Shown in pieces: positions 35,518 through 44,545 of a stretch of DNA of 64,000 nt; the first letter of the stretch is position 1, and every line of letters starts with the position of its first letter. The notes below the pieces were generated by a model. It had not been told where the DNA came from and searched no databases. It was given only the letters and a program-made list of their open reading frames with translations. The DNA is from Symsagittifera roscoffensis (Eukaryota > Xenacoelomorpha > Acoela > Convolutidae), in the NCBI RefSeq assembly GCF_963678635.1, contig NC_087064.1, positions 37,271,716-37,335,715 of the forward strand, given 5' to 3'. Both the position numbers and the translations under genes were made by a program.

Positions 35518-36966
35518 CTATTTCTTGTGCAGATACACCATTACTTCAGTTTCCGCAAAGACTACGTGTAGGATAGCGTACAATTCCCTTGAGCTCAGTT
35601 TGCCCCTGTTTGGGTCATACACCGGCATCGAGACCTCCGTTATTCCTCTTTCAATCATGAAGTCTCTTAGTCTTGTTAGTGCCAACATCACGTGTTCGGG
35701 ATTGATTGTGTTCCTGTCATTGACCCTCGTCACTAGGAAGCACAGATATTTGCCCGGGACTTGTGCTACTGATGGTGGCAGCGCTGCCATCCCTCCCAGA
35801 CCTGGTCTTTGTCTGAACAGAAACTCCACGTTCTGGTACTCTCTCTTGAAGTCAGCTTCCAATCTTGATTTGAAACTCATGTCCGCCGTAATGCAGATCG
35901 CACTAGTCCTGTTTGACAGGATGAAGGCGCTATCCGTTATCATGATGTTTTCCGAGTACTCATTGAGTCTTTCAAATTTCGTTTTGAAATTCCGACCTAT
36001 GGTAGGCTCTGGCTCTTCTTCTTCCAGTTCCAATTCGCTTGTTTCTCTCACCTCCTTGAGCTTCTTTATCATCAAATTTTCGGTGTGGGTAAGTCCTACC
36101 CCCACTCCTTGGACAAAAATATTTATCGACGTCCCCGTCGATGTTGTCGGGTCTGAATTGTCCTGAGGAATGTCCAGTGGCCTGTCTGTTGCCGTCCATC
36201 CGAAAAGAGGGTCCTCTGTCTTCATGTAACTTGCCGCTGATACATCGACTTGTTGAATGCTTTGTCTTTCGCGGCTCTCGTCTTTGACATCGCGCATCCA
36301 CTCTAGTATCCTCAAGTTCGTATTCTCCCTCCTCTCTATCTCACTCTGTTCGAGATCCATCTCTAGTTCTGGCGTCGAGTAGTCTTCCTGCGGATAGTGT
36401 CCACCATCGTCAATGACCTGCCATTCCTCTTCGGCTTCCAGTTCGCCTGCACTCAGTAGTTCCTCGCCCAGTTCGTCTGGCTGTATCTTATCGATCAAGA
36501 AGTCATCCCCGTACCTGTTGTACCTCATGCCGGTGCGTTTACGATTGCCAGTCCTGGTTTCCGGTGGTGTTGGTCGATCCGGCTCCATCCACTTCGGCAC
36601 ATCATCTTTCTCCGGGTCGTTCCAGTCTTCTTCTACAAATGATCCTGCATCAGACTCCACTCCTATCTTTTCATTGTCGTCCAAACTCAAGTTTTCATTA
36701 CCATCATTTTTCTCTCTGATGCCTTTTTCATTCACTTCACACGCCGGCTCTACCACCAGGTACTCAAGACCCTCCATGTCCTTCGGTATGCACCAATCCT
36801 CTGGGGACGGGACGTGAGGCTTCAGATTTTCATAATGTGCCGCTCGCCCAGTACTCAAGCGATAGAACCGTCCTTGTTGATGAACTTCCGTTATCATGAA
36901 TGACCCCTCCACTTCTTGAGCAGTTTCTTTGTTCCCTTGGGCGGTATGACATTTTGGAAGACCCAC
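35518..36966 (-). CDS. Element 1 Pol C-terminus: integrase tail, acidic linker and macro-like domain
   Basis: This is the continuation of Pol after a frameshift just downstream of integrase (near 36900). First comes the integrase C-terminal segment (ITEVHQQGRFYRLSTG, HYENLKPH), which is in frame with integrase in relatives of this family. Then come about 200 acidic, probably disordered residues. The last 145 residues (about 35950-35518) resemble an ADP-ribose-binding macro domain of the TARG1/OARD1 type. Matching features are CITADMSFKSRLEADFKREY (family: AHC.S.D..MGAGIA..FK..F), YLCFLVTR (YIYYL.TK), a helix LTRLRDFMIERGITEVSMP and a terminal LHVVFAETEVMVYL. The catalytic GCGLDR loop of TARG1 is replaced by YDPNRG, so hydrolase activity is doubtful. 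Element 2 keeps the same altered loop. Confidence 0.75.
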   Translation of the reverse strand: MGLPKCHTAQGNKETAQEVEGSFMITEVHQQGRFYRLSTGRAAHYENLKPHVPSPEDWCIPKDMEGLEYLVVEPACEVNEKGIREKNDGNENLSLDDNEKIGVESDAGSFVEEDWNDPEKDDVPKWMEPDRPTPPETRTGNRKRTGMRYNRYGDDFLIDKIQPDELGEELLSAGELEAEEEWQVIDDGGHYPQEDYSTPELEMDLEQSEIERRENTNLRILEWMRDVKDESRERQSIQQVDVSAASYMKTEDPLFGWTATDRPLDIPQDNSDPTTSTGTSINIFVQGVGVGLTHTENLMIKKLKEVRETSELELEEEEPEPTIGRNFKTKFERLNEYSENIMITDSAFILSNRTSAICITADMSFKSRLEADFKREYQNVEFLFRQRPGLGGMAALPPSVAQVPGKYLCFLVTRVNDRNTINPEHVMLALTRLRDFMIERGITEVSMPVYDPNRGKLSSRELYAILHVVFAETEVMVYLHKK

Positions 36967-37739
36967 ACGTATTGGCCCACTTCATATGGCTTCGCTCGTA
37001 ATATTTTTTCGTCATATTTTCTGCGTTGCCTCATTTGCGCTTGCGCCGTGTTCCTCCTGCATAGCTCGTTCAACTCCTGTTGTCTTTTGATCGCTTCTTT
37101 CACGTATGCCTGAGGCGACGTCCTTTTCCCTTCGTATTCCGGGTAAAAGAATGTCAGAGGCATTGCTCTCTCCCTGCCCGTCAACATCATGAAGGGACTG
37201 ATGCCCGTCGTTGAGTGTTGTGTACTGTTGTAGGCCCCTACTACCTGTGGCAGGTATTTATCCCAATCCGTCATGTATCTTGAGCAGTACACCCTTAACA
37301 TGTTGACCAGTATCCTGTTCTGTCTCTCTACCAGCCCGTTGGTCTGTGGATGGTAGGTTGTCGAGTGTGCTTGAGCAATGTGCGATCTCCTCATCAATTC
37401 TTTTGTCAAGTCCCCCACAAAAGCTTTGCCGTTGTCCGACTGGAAAGTCATTGGACAACCATACCGCGATATCCAATGCGTTATCAGATGATCACATGTC
37501 TCCTCGGCCGAGGCTGTCTGGCACGGAACCGCTTCCGCCAACTTTGTGAAGTGATCTATTATGACCAATATCTGGTTATATCCCGACTCCGTCATGCAGA
37601 TTTTTTGATGGTCTATCTGCACCACTTCATTGAACTCTGAGCTCTCGACGGACTTGAGGGGAAACTTCATCTTCCTTGGGTCCTTTACCTGGAGGCATGC
37701 CAGGCAGGCATTCACCCATCTCTCGCAAGCTTTTCTCAT
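36894..37739 (-). CDS. Element 1 integrase core
   Basis: A 281-codon segment of Pol. The zinc-binding HHCC region straddles the stop codon just upstream (HDEMGHQGID before it, CERWVNACLAC after it). The DDE catalytic residues are visible in VVQIDHQK (about residue 42), FQSDNGKAF (about 102) and NGLVERQNR (about 138); the last spacing fits D-x35-E. Integrase inserts the DNA copy into the host genome. The frame ends early because of a one-base shift before the C-terminal segment. The TAG at 37746-37748 replaces a codon that is Trp in element 2. The ATG at 37739 is therefore not the true start. Confidence 0.92.
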   Translation of the reverse strand: MRKACERWVNACLACLQVKDPRKMKFPLKSVESSEFNEVVQIDHQKICMTESGYNQILVIIDHFTKLAEAVPCQTASAEETCDHLITHWISRYGCPMTFQSDNGKAFVGDLTKELMRRSHIAQAHSTTYHPQTNGLVERQNRILVNMLRVYCSRYMTDWDKYLPQVVGAYNSTQHSTTGISPFMMLTGRERAMPLTFFYPEYEGKRTSPQAYVKEAIKRQQELNELCRRNTAQAQMRQRRKYDEKILRAKPYEVGQYVWVFQNVIPPKGTKKLLKKWRGHS

Positions 37740-37745
37740 CCCTGG

Positions 37746-38456
37746 CTAATCAAACCTGTGAAGTATCCTTTGTTGTACTTTGTCTATCCCCTGGTGTCCC
37801 ATCTCGTCGTGTGATCTGAAAAGCACCTCCGTTTGATACAATTGTGGTAGTATGATGAGGCTGTGTTTGTGTAATATCTTCTCCTCATCTTTCCTCTTGC
37901 ATGCTACCACCCCATCAGCTGTGTGATAGAGTAAGTCTTTCTTTTCTTTGTAGAACTGGCTCAAGATCTTGTAGCTGTCTTCCTCGAGTTCCCCCTTCTC
38001 CTTGACCCCCGACTGGATCCATTTGGAGAGATTACTTGTCATTTTGTCATTCTTTTGGGCTCTTATTAGGTCTAACAGCCTGTATCTCGCCTTGACATGC
38101 TCCTTTAGCGCCATGATCTGTCCATTCATCTCACCAGGGTTGTGGATGTCGTCGTTCAGCTTCACGCATATCATCCTTTTCATGATTTTCATATCATCTT
38201 CTGGCACCAGATTCGTTCTGATGTTTGAGTTGCATGATAGTTCCCTGAATGGCTTCCTTGAAACCGCAATTTTCTCAAGTTCCTCACCACCTCGTATCTC
38301 CTGTATGTCCAGATTGTACGTTCCTGAAGATGGATCCGTCTGTAACTCCCTGTCGTGGTGCCTTGTCTTCTCTTCCGCCAATATCATGCACAGACTGTCT
38401 TGGTTTTCGCTGCTCTCATCCAAGTCTTCATCCCATCCTTCATGCTCCCCGGACAA
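37746..38456 (-). CDS. Element 1 Pol linker and integrase N-terminal zinc region
   Basis: 236 codons in the same phase as the frames on both sides, separated from them by TAA (38478) and TAG (37746). It contains an acidic linker followed by conserved sequence also seen in element 2: YRLLDLIRAQKNDKMTSNL, GVVACKRKDEEK and LYQTEVLFRSHDEMGHQGI. The last is the first half of the integrase HHCC zinc finger. Two purine-rich motifs identical to the polypurine tract lie just upstream (38445-38454 and 38496-38505). Confidence 0.8.
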   Translation of the reverse strand: MSGEHEGWDEDLDESSENQDSLCMILAEEKTRHHDRELQTDPSSGTYNLDIQEIRGGEELEKIAVSRKPFRELSCNSNIRTNLVPEDDMKIMKRMICVKLNDDIHNPGEMNGQIMALKEHVKARYRLLDLIRAQKNDKMTSNLSKWIQSGVKEKGELEEDSYKILSQFYKEKKDLLYHTADGVVACKRKDEEKILHKHSLIILPQLYQTEVLFRSHDEMGHQGIDKVQQRILHRFD

Positions 38457-38477
38457 TCTTCCTTGTCCGGTTTCCTC

Positions 38478-39362
38478 TTACGAGAACATGTAATGCTCCC
38501 CGGACTCTTGATCTAGTCCCAGGTGTCCTGTGTCTTCTTTGAAAGTCACTTTCTTTTTCCTGACCTTGGTCTGCTCCAGAATGTTTTCGGGGATCTTGTC
38601 AACTAGTGACCGCACGACATCTTTGTTGTCAATGACGCTTCCTCTTGAGGAGTCAGTATCGTTCACTGTCTCTTTTCTCCGAAGTATAGTGACTTCCGGT
38701 TCCTCTTGACCCTTCTCTTGGATCACGGGCTTATCATCTGATAGTTTCTCGAGCAACCTCATTAAGTCATCATCTATCTGTGCAGTTCCTGCTTCTACCT
38801 GGTTAAGATCATAGCCTTTTGCCTTGAGCGTCTCCTTCACGATCTTCGACTTGAGTATTATCTCAATCGGAATCCTCTTGCTCTTCTTCAAGATGGTCTT
38901 CTCTGGAGGCTCTTTAGGCAATTCAGGATGATCTTCTATCGGTTTGCCTGACTTGTCCAGCCATCTCGTGAGTGGAAGACTGTCGTACGTTTCCTTGTCC
39001 ATGAAGGAGAAGCCATCTTTGATTTCAGGTCTGTCTGCCTCTCTTTGCTCTTGTCTCTCATAGAACTCCGTCTTCTTACTCAAGCTGTCGGCATTCTGAT
39101 GTTTATCTCGTGTTCTATGCTCAATTATCATGTTGTATCCGTCCAGGTGAACTATCCACCTCCCAATGTAACTTTGGTCCATTGAGTACGTTTTCAGCCA
39201 GCTCAGTGCTCGGTTGTCGACTCGCAACTTGAATGGCTCACCGCCCAGGTATGCCCTGTATTTCTCGACAAAGGTAACCACCGCGAATATCTCTGCTTTC
39301 GGTGCTCCGTACTTCATTTCCGTGTCACTCAGGACTTTGCTCCCGTACGCTATTGGTCTCAA
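38478..39362 (-). CDS. Element 1 RNase H C-terminal part and linker
   Basis: 294 codons continuing the RNase H domain after an in-frame TAA (39384-39386). Visible RNase H/tether motifs of Ty3/gypsy type are PIAYGSKVLSDTEMKYGAPKAE, FKLRVDNRALSWLKTYSMDQ (the RVDN aspartate) and IGRWIVHLDGYN. RNase H degrades the RNA strand during reverse transcription. A Lys/Glu-rich linker follows, ending at TAA in QESGEHYMFS. The stop at 39384 replaces a codon that is Gln in element 2. Confidence 0.85.
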   Translation of the reverse strand: MRPIAYGSKVLSDTEMKYGAPKAEIFAVVTFVEKYRAYLGGEPFKLRVDNRALSWLKTYSMDQSYIGRWIVHLDGYNMIIEHRTRDKHQNADSLSKKTEFYERQEQREADRPEIKDGFSFMDKETYDSLPLTRWLDKSGKPIEDHPELPKEPPEKTILKKSKRIPIEIILKSKIVKETLKAKGYDLNQVEAGTAQIDDDLMRLLEKLSDDKPVIQEKGQEEPEVTILRRKETVNDTDSSRGSVIDNKDVVRSLVDKIPENILEQTKVRKKKVTFKEDTGHLGLDQESGEHYMFS

Positions 39363-39383
39363 GACTGTCTTCCCATTCCATTC

Positions 39384-42300
39384 TTATTCTTGGTGGAGAA
39401 TCCCAGAAATCGCGACTACCGACGCATCCGTGTCCAGTACGTACATCCCTTTCTCAGTCGGCATACCCAGTACTGGTGCCTCACATAGCTCTTTCTTTAT
39501 TCTCTGGAATGACTCTTCTGCTGCGTTGTTCCACGTGAACTTCTTGCCCTTGTGTCTCATTAATTGTTGCATCGGGTATACCTTGTCCGCATAGCCTTTG
39601 ATGAATTCTCTATAATAGTTAGCGAAACCTAGGAAGCTCATCAACTGGTGCTCTGTCTTCGGTGATTTCCAGGTCAGGACTGCTTCCACGGCGTCCGTAT
39701 CAGGTCTGATGCCGTGCTTGTCTACCATCCTGCCCAAGTATTTTATTGAGTCCTTGAGTATCTCGCACTTTGATGGTTTACACTTTAGCCCCGACCTCTT
39801 CATGCATGCAAACACTTCGTCAAGTCTCTCAATGTGGTCTTCCAGTGTTGGCGTGGCTATTACCACGTCATCCAAGTAGCACATTACCAGGTTGCCATAC
39901 TTCTTCGTCACGCCTATCAGCGCGTGTGCCATCAACCGCTGAAACGTGGCTGTGGCATTGCAGAGACCAAACGGCATCCGTTTCCATTGAAACAGACCCA
40001 ACTCGCAGGCAAACCCTGTCTTGTCCCAGTCCTGCTTCCTTAGTGGTACCTGCCAAAAGGCCGAGCCTAAATCAAGAGTCGTAAAAAAATTTGCATCACC
40101 TAACTTCGAGAGGCTCTCATCAATCCTAGGTATGGGATAGGCATCCTTCACCGTGACGGAGTTCAGGTATCGAAAGTCACAACAAAACCTCAACTGGTCG
40201 CCTTTCTTTTTGGCCATCACTACTCCACACGCCCACGGTGACTTGGATGGTTCTATCATGTCATACTCTAGTAACGTCTCGATCTCTTTTCTACACGCAT
40301 ACGATTTGTGTGGGGTCATGCGCCTCGCCCCCTCCCTGTGTGGTACCGCGTTTTCCTCAAGTTCTATTTCATGCTCAACACAACACCCGATATCCGCCTT
40401 ATGCCTCGAAAAAACTTCCTCGTTCCGCTCTAGTACGTCCTTGATGGCTTCGAGCTGTTCATCTTTCAGTTTGCCCCTCAAATGTTCAATCTCCGGCAGA
40501 ACCGGTTTATCAGTTTGCATTTCATCTAGTGTGGGTCGCTCCGGAAAGTTTGAACAGCTCGACAGTCCGTCATCCGTTTCTGACTTAAGTGATTTAATAA
40601 GACCTGAAGACTCTTTTATTTTCTGCAATCGTCTCAAGATACAAATTTTGTCCCTATGATTGGGACAATCAACAACTTCATTTTGTTTTGAGTTCTCGAT
40701 CGTTTCATATCGAGTTTTAACCGGTAAAGCATATCCCAGTTTCCTCCCTCTCTGTATCGTGATCGGTATATCAAGGGTATTCAACAAGACACTGACGCAG
40801 AGACCGCTCTTCGTTATCGAGAAGGATCTTCCTAAAACAGCAGCACTTTGACTATTAGGATTCGGAACTATACACACTTGCTTGTTGTCACTTAGTTCAT
40901 TGTAATTTTTCATCCTCAAGCCTACGATTGCCGCTTCATTAGCTTTTAGCCTCACCCTCCTACTCAAGAATACCGGTGCTTTGTTTTCATTTGCCATTAT
41001 TAAATTTACCTGTTTGATTGCGTACCTCCTATCCGGGTTCCGTATCCTGAACATTGCGTTATTTAGATCAATCGTTACGTCGAAATTCCTGATGAAGTCT
41101 CTGCCCAAAATGAATTGGTCAGATTCATCTAGGTTTTCTACCACGATAAAGCTCATCCACAGGTTACGTTCCCCCAAATTGAGGGCTATTATCGGCGTCC
41201 TGCCCAGCACCCGAAGGGCCCCTTTGTTTGCAGCTGACAGCCGTACTCTCGAGTCTATCAAGTCACCTTTGTCAAAGCCCATCCTTTCGCAAGTTTCGAT
41301 TGGTATGACGCTCAAGACTGCTCCCGTATCAAGTAACCCACGCAACTGAGTCTTTTTGCCACTTATATCTAGCACGTGCCCTGTCACATCTGCCTCTGTC
41401 CCGATGTGCATTGCATCTTCTTCAAGCATGGCGCAGTGTCCAATCGATCTCACTTTCAACTCTTCTTTCCCTACGTAGATTTGCCCAATTAGGTCTTCGT
41501 CACATGTTATCATTGTCTTGGTATAGATGTTGATCCCATCTATATTTAGCATCACCTCGTGTGGACCATAAGCTTCAGTATACCTGTTATCAACACGTAC
41601 CGACTTGCTGCCCCCTCTCGTGAGTAGTGCTCTCAACGCTCTAGAAGTCGTTTGTGGGCTTATACAACTCAAGTAATCTGCGTACACGTCAATGTGCATT
41701 ATTGTCTGGTCGCTCGGTTCGCTCAAGTTTCTGGTTACCTCGTGGCCGCCCACTGTGATTATCGACATTTTTCTAGCCCCGATTTTCGATATGCCGAATG
41801 GCTTTCCCGTCACCATTTTTACAGTGTTACAATTCCCGGTCTTTGTTGAGCCTGATACAGCCTCTGGTGTTGGGTTTGATCCGGTTAATGCTTCGTTGAA
41901 ATTCTGTCTTTCGATCTCCAGCTTTAGTCGTTGCTCTATTTCTTTCGCAGCCAGATCCTGTTTCACTTTGGCAATTGCTTCCGTCGCCGCTTTCTCATAG
42001 TTTATCTCTAGAGAGTTCCCGGCCGCGGATTCTATCGCACCATTAACATGTGTTACAGCTTTCACTGTCTTCGTCGGCAATTCCGTGCTTGGTGCTCCTA
42101 AGTTCCTCGATTCAAACTCGTTTTGCCTGTTCCGCTGATTCTGCACCGCCGCTAATGCCAACTTATGTTTGGGGTGACTCTGGTCCTTGACCGCTTCCCA
42201 GAACAAGGGACAATCCATTCTGAAGTGCCCCTCCTGGTTACAGAAGAAGCATCTAGCGCCTATCTTGATGATTAAGCCATTATAGTACTCGTGTTCCTCC

Positions 42301-42815
42301 ATCTGGCTCATGTCCTCCTCATCCGGTGCGTATCCTAGGCTCTTCATGCCTTGTTTGTTTGTTGTGCAGTCAGCCACGTGGTGATCCGCCGACCCGCAGT
42401 TCGCGCATGATCTGCGCTTGTCCATATCATCTCTAGGTTTGTACCATGATGACCTCTGGGGTTGGCCTCCCCCTTGCGTGTTCCTGTTTTCTGAATATGA
42501 GTATTTCTTGGGCTTCATCAGCATGTATTCCCTTGATTTCTGTCTCATTTCTTCTGGGGTTGGTGCGCTGTCTTTCGACAATGTGTAGTATGTTGCTAAC
42601 ATTGTCCTTAAGTCATCACTTTTTACCCCATCAATGAACTTCGAGGCAATGCTAAAGTTTCTTCTGTTTGTCGACTCCTCTGGGTCACTCCTTCTTCTCA
42701 AGCTCTCGAGATCATCTAGGAACCGATCTATTGACTCGTCGTCCCTCTGCCTTCTTTTTTCAAATCGCATCATCGCTTGGTGACCCTTCATGCCTGACCC
42801 GAATCGATTCAGCAA
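39384..42815 (-). CDS. Element 1 Gag C-terminus, zinc knuckles, protease and reverse transcriptase (1143 codons)
   Basis: In order: the capsid C-terminal part (MMRFEKRRQRDDESIDRFL, about 15-110) and two CCHC zinc knuckles, CANCGSADHHVADC (about 135) and CFFCNQEGHFRMDC (about 190). An aspartic protease follows with GLLDTGAVLSVIP (about 490) and ILGRDFI. Reverse transcriptase (about 850-1060) has RFCCDFRYLN, YPIPRID, LDLGSAFWQVPL, MPFGLCNATATFQRLM and the active site CYLDDVVIATP (about 978). It ends with the beginning of RNase H (YVLDTDASVVAISGILHQE). Gag and Pol share one frame here. The first ATG is not the true start, because the reading enters from the preceding Gag frame through a shift near 42810. 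Confidence 0.95.
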   Translation of the reverse strand: MLNRFGSGMKGHQAMMRFEKRRQRDDESIDRFLDDLESLRRRSDPEESTNRRNFSIASKFIDGVKSDDLRTMLATYYTLSKDSAPTPEEMRQKSREYMLMKPKKYSYSENRNTQGGGQPQRSSWYKPRDDMDKRRSCANCGSADHHVADCTTNKQGMKSLGYAPDEEDMSQMEEHEYYNGLIIKIGARCFFCNQEGHFRMDCPLFWEAVKDQSHPKHKLALAAVQNQRNRQNEFESRNLGAPSTELPTKTVKAVTHVNGAIESAAGNSLEINYEKAATEAIAKVKQDLAAKEIEQRLKLEIERQNFNEALTGSNPTPEAVSGSTKTGNCNTVKMVTGKPFGISKIGARKMSIITVGGHEVTRNLSEPSDQTIMHIDVYADYLSCISPQTTSRALRALLTRGGSKSVRVDNRYTEAYGPHEVMLNIDGINIYTKTMITCDEDLIGQIYVGKEELKVRSIGHCAMLEEDAMHIGTEADVTGHVLDISGKKTQLRGLLDTGAVLSVIPIETCERMGFDKGDLIDSRVRLSAANKGALRVLGRTPIIALNLGERNLWMSFIVVENLDESDQFILGRDFIRNFDVTIDLNNAMFRIRNPDRRYAIKQVNLIMANENKAPVFLSRRVRLKANEAAIVGLRMKNYNELSDNKQVCIVPNPNSQSAAVLGRSFSITKSGLCVSVLLNTLDIPITIQRGRKLGYALPVKTRYETIENSKQNEVVDCPNHRDKICILRRLQKIKESSGLIKSLKSETDDGLSSCSNFPERPTLDEMQTDKPVLPEIEHLRGKLKDEQLEAIKDVLERNEEVFSRHKADIGCCVEHEIELEENAVPHREGARRMTPHKSYACRKEIETLLEYDMIEPSKSPWACGVVMAKKKGDQLRFCCDFRYLNSVTVKDAYPIPRIDESLSKLGDANFFTTLDLGSAFWQVPLRKQDWDKTGFACELGLFQWKRMPFGLCNATATFQRLMAHALIGVTKKYGNLVMCYLDDVVIATPTLEDHIERLDEVFACMKRSGLKCKPSKCEILKDSIKYLGRMVDKHGIRPDTDAVEAVLTWKSPKTEHQLMSFLGFANYYREFIKGYADKVYPMQQLMRHKGKKFTWNNAAEESFQRIKKELCEAPVLGMPTEKGMYVLDTDASVVAISGILHQE

Positions 42816-43539
42816 TATTTCGAAGATCTTGTCCGCGTTCTTCTTCTTTCTTTGCGACCACGCATTTTAATGCCGTGCCTTCTAAGTTGCTGAGTATGGC
42901 TGTGCATGCTTGTCTTTCATCATTTAAGTTATCTTGCTCTAGGTGTAATCTCATCACTTCCACCCAAGTGTCGATGCATCCATCGGAGTCGTCTTTGAAT
43001 TCCTTTGGCTTCTTGAAAGTTTTTCTTGATTTTCCGTCTCTCCTATCGCTCGAGTCAGTGTTCCTCGTGTTGAAGGCCTCTAGAGTCCTGTTCATCATCT
43101 CCCAAGTGCTTGCCCACGTCATTGCATCCGGACCTGCGTTGCTGCTAGCTGTTGAGTCCCCCGGACCACTCGTTGTGTTTGATGTCCCACTTTTCATGAT
43201 TGTTTTAGCAGCCGTTGGTGCTATGCTTACCGCATCCCGGTTTAGAGGCAACGGTGTCGATTGCCGTTTGTTCCTTTGTGGTTCCACAAAGTCAACTCTG
43301 GTGCCTTGCGTGCGATCCGCTGCCGGTCTTTCTTGTGAGGTAGAATTTCTCAAGATTGCATCCAATTTCGCCTGTATTGCACACGAACTTTCGGCCTGAT
43401 TCCTGTTCATTATGTCCATTCTCTTTTCCAGGCTACCTAATTGGCTGTTGACATCATCATATCGGTTTTTCAACTGTTGCATATCTTTTTTGATGTTCTT
43501 ATCTCGTTCTTCATTGGTGGCATCTACCTTGTCCGACAT
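42760..43539 (-). CDS. Element 1 Gag middle part (coiled coil and capsid), frame-shifted
   Basis: 259 codons overlapping the frames on both sides (43524-43539 and 42760-42815). The N-terminal coiled coil (ERDKNIKKDMQQLKNRYDDV) continues the heptads of the upstream Gag frame without a break, so the two were one protein. Then comes a capsid segment with DGCIDTWVEVMRLHLE and NLEGTALKCVVAKK, equivalent to DGCIDTWIEVMKLHFE and NLEGTALNCVMAKK in element 2. Two opposite shifts (-1 entering, +1 leaving) restore the original phase. The leaving shift lies in an A/G-rich run and is absent in element 2, which argues for a lesion at that site. Confidence 0.82.
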   Translation of the reverse strand: MSDKVDATNEERDKNIKKDMQQLKNRYDDVNSQLGSLEKRMDIMNRNQAESSCAIQAKLDAILRNSTSQERPAADRTQGTRVDFVEPQRNKRQSTPLPLNRDAVSIAPTAAKTIMKSGTSNTTSGPGDSTASSNAGPDAMTWASTWEMMNRTLEAFNTRNTDSSDRRDGKSRKTFKKPKEFKDDSDGCIDTWVEVMRLHLEQDNLNDERQACTAILSNLEGTALKCVVAKKEEERGQDLRNIAESIRVRHEGSPSDDAI

Positions 43540-44291
43540 CTGCTGGAGTCTCTCGTCTGGTCTGTCGCCTTAGCCAGGTTAAAATAACTATCCAAATACT
43601 CGTGTTTGTTGTATTTTAACTCTTTCCTTATTAAGTCTCTATCTTCCTCACTGTACTTTAGTTTTTTGTCGATCTGATTTAGCTTTGTCATCAGGTCGCC
43701 AAGCTCAAGAGCAGCTGTTTCATGAACAGCCGTTGTCTTGTTTTCGGCTGCCTCTTCTGTTCTGGCTTGTTCTTCCTTTGGGTCGGCTTCTGTCGCCTTC
43801 GTGCTCACTGTCCCAAATGTTCGTGCTCTTCCAGTCTGTGATTCCTCGGCCGTGTTGTCTTTCGATTTCATTCCGACCATCATCGCCAACTTTTCTGTAA
43901 AAGATGTCTTCTTTACTTGAGAGTCATCTTTCACCGTTTCTCGGGTATTGCCTGTTGTGTCTTCCAACGCGTCTATCGGTGAAAACTCCACGGTTTTTGG
44001 ATTTTGATCTTCCATATGGGGCATCGGTGTGGATTCCGTTGTCTTTTTCTCCACTTCATCTACGCTCTGGTCTGGTGTCTCTAGGTCGATTTCGATTGTG
44101 GGCTCCACCTGTTTTTCCCTCGCATCTTCTCGCGTCTTGCTCTCGGTGCCACTCCTCGTGACCATGCTAACTGAAAAGTTATCTTTTGTTTTGCCTGGGC
44201 CCCTTGATGTCGTTCCGCGCAGCGACGAGTTATATTTCGTGTTTGATCCACTTGACCTTTTTTCTAGCACCGGTACCCTACTCCGTCTCAT
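43524..44291 (-). CDS. Element 1 Gag N-terminal part
   Basis: 255 codons with the likely true start of the long frame (MRRSRVPVLEKRSSG). The first 60 residues are basic and Ser-rich, followed by an acidic, probably disordered stretch. The end is a coiled coil (LGDLMTKLNQIDKKL, YSEEDRDLIRKELKYN) that runs into the next frame. Basic and coiled-coil N-termini are common in retroelement Gag proteins, which assemble the particle. No myristoylation signal is seen. The start is preferred because minus-strand sequence upstream is repetitive leader. Confidence 0.75.
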   Translation of the reverse strand: MRRSRVPVLEKRSSGSNTKYNSSLRGTTSRGPGKTKDNFSVSMVTRSGTESKTREDAREKQVEPTIEIDLETPDQSVDEVEKKTTESTPMPHMEDQNPKTVEFSPIDALEDTTGNTRETVKDDSQVKKTSFTEKLAMMVGMKSKDNTAEESQTGRARTFGTVSTKATEADPKEEQARTEEAAENKTTAVHETAALELGDLMTKLNQIDKKLKYSEEDRDLIRKELKYNKHEYLDSYFNLAKATDQTRDSSRCRTR

Positions 44292-44545
44292 TATTTCTAT
44301 TTACAATTGCTCGTATTTACAATATTACTATATACACAATTCTTAATCTAAGAATAAAAATCTTTTGAGGAAAAATTATTTAAAAGAAATATGCAACGTG
44401 GTAAAAACCTTGTTCCAGTTCTCTTTCTAAACTTTTCGAGAAACTTTCTTTATTTGTGGTCTCAACCGTACCGGGTTCCAATTAGTCTTGTTCTGTCTTA
44501 ATTCTGTCTTAAAACACTTATTGTAATTTTACTTCATTTTTTATA

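Noticed and set aside
37746-39386. Alternative genetic code (stop codons read as amino acids)
   Set aside because: All three stop types appear inside the elements, there are frameshifts as well, and the intact CK1 gene uses TAA as its terminator.
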